Shown: piece after piece, positions 63,226 to 64,000 of the stretch
Position numbering within the stretch: the first letter of the stretch is position 1
Layout of the letters: every line of letters starts with the position of its first letter
NCBI RefSeq assembly: GCF_000238295.3
Contig: NZ_AHCD03000044.1
Location: 1-64,000, forward strand
DNA from: Pseudoalteromonas rubra
GTDB taxonomy: Bacteria; Pseudomonadota; Gammaproteobacteria; Enterobacterales; Alteromonadaceae
Direction of reading: 5' to 3'
DNA length: 64,000 nt
Notes under the pieces: generated by a model
Databases searched by the model: none
Seen by the model: only the letters and a program-made list of their open reading frames with translations
What the model was told of the DNA's origin: nothing
Position numbers and translations under genes: made by a program

Positions 63226-64000
63226 TTAAAATCCGTTTTTAAGCGCTTTAAGCCGGTCTACGACTTTGCCCTGATGGATCACCGCATGTATTTTTTGTGT
63301 ATTTTGAATATGTTCAATTGGTGAGGCGTCAAGTATCACAAAGCTTGCCTGGGCACCCGGTTTTAGGCTGTTGTTTATCCCCAAAAATGCGCCTGCCTGT
63401 GTGGTTGTCGCTGCCAGCGCCTGCCAGTTCGACATGCCCGCTTCGGTTAATTTAAGCATTTCCCTGTGTACTGAGTAGCCCTGAATGGTGCCATAATTAC
63501 CAGCGTCCGTTCCGTTTAAAACAGTGACGCCGGCTTTAACTAATTCGGCCAGGTTGGCGGTTCTTTGCGCATCCAGCTTACGCCACTTTGCTTCTCTGTC
63601 TCCCCACTTTTTCATTGTTTCTTCACTTTGGTAACCTGCAATGATGGCTGGGGTTGTCATGGCCTGAAGCAGCTTTGAGGCGACCACTGATTTGTCGAAC
63701 AGAAAGTCTGTCAGATCGGTATGCACTGTCATGGTCGGGATCACCACCATTTTTGCTGCTGCAATTTTATCTGCCAGTCCTGCCGGGATCGGCGCGCCGG
63801 GCATGTGGGTGAATGCTGTGGCTCCTACGTCGATGGCATCGATGACGTCCTGCCAGGTTTTAAGGTGGACGATGGTTTTGATCCCGAATTTGTTGCTCTG
63901 CTGGACGATGGCAGCAAAGGTGGCCTTATCAATCGAGGGCTGATCGTCACTGGGCTGATATACCACTTTAATCACATCGGGCTTGGCTTTGGCCAGACTC
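63226..64000 (-). CDS. Amidohydrolase-family protein, C-terminal part
   Basis: The reading frame is open to the window edge, so the N-terminal half with the HxH metal motif lies outside. The visible 258 residues show the TIM-barrel end of a metal-dependent amidohydrolase: a His-containing strand (TIVHLKTWQDVIDAI), FTHMP, the conserved LNGTDAGNYG with the metal-binding Asp, and a typical C-terminal beta domain (GINNSLKPGAQASFVILDASPI). The substrate is unknown. It is the first visible gene of the minus-strand group that includes the TonB receptor. Confidence 0.82.
   Translation of the reverse strand, partial: SLAKAKPDVIKVVYQPSDDQPSIDKATFAAIVQQSNKFGIKTIVHLKTWQDVIDAIDVGATAFTHMPGAPIPAGLADKIAAAKMVVIPTMTVHTDLTDFLFDKSVVASKLLQAMTTPAIIAGYQSEETMKKWGDREAKWRKLDAQRTANLAELVKAGVTVLNGTDAGNYGTIQGYSVHREMLKLTEAGMSNWQALAATTTQAGAFLGINNSLKPGAQASFVILDASPIEHIQNTQKIHAVIHQGKVVDRLKALKNGF

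Overview
The window reads as chromosomal or chromid DNA of a marine gammaproteobacterium, most like Pseudoalteromonas. This is inferred from the mix of TonB receptor, secreted phosphatases, malate synthase G, SbcCD and a terminal-repeat element of a type I associate with that genus; it is not proven. No rRNA, tRNA or CRISPR array was seen.

Layout. 1-2.4 kb: parA-parB partition operon of the plasmid/chromid (type Ia) kind. 2.5-9.5 kb: SNF2 helicase with SWIM zinc finger, an orphan OmpR-type regulator, RmuC and small envelope proteins. 9.8-13.5 kb: Tat-exported beta-helix protein and a TPR sensor histidine kinase. 13.5-18 kb: divergent glyoxylate-shunt pair aceA / glcB, preceded by a spacer full of short direct repeats. 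18-24.4 kb: lipoprotein, HvfC/BufC-like protein, Sel1-DUF2971 fusion, an interrupted universal stress gene and a Kef-type antiporter. 24.6-31.3 kb: accessory island, with a MITE-like element, an hsp20 gene duplicated in direct orientation (one copy broken by one base) and, between the copies, REP-like repeats, a cytoplasmic class 3 lipase and a divergent operon of a STAND-type NTPase with tandem TPRs plus a small partner. 31.4-41 kb: PhoD, a periplasmic solute-binding protein, a lipoprotein phosphoesterase, an outer-membrane barrel and an 1170-residue lipoprotein. 41.4-47.8 kb: sbcD-sbcC, a methyltransferase and a hypothetical gene. 48-51.7 kb: a PhoX-like lipoprotein with a collagen-like stretch and a lipoprotein with two heme motifs. 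51.7-53.7 kb: tandem composite repeat split by an IS1111-like element. 53.8-64 kb: small secreted protein, SDR/AraC/SRPBCC cluster, astacin protease, TonB receptor cluster and a partial amidohydrolase.

Main biology. Several products concern phosphate-ester hydrolysis outside the cytoplasm (PhoD, PhoX-like, calcineurin-like). The best candidate for an undescribed system is the lipase / STAND / small-protein module at 26.2-30.5 kb: the STAND protein and the small protein share an N-terminal glycine-rich motif ending in GDHNQ, the lipase lacks a signal peptide, and the block lies between hsp20 direct repeats that could recombine. A defence or regulated-suicide role is inference. The IS1111-like element is unusually well resolved, because uninterrupted copies of its target repeat lie beside it.
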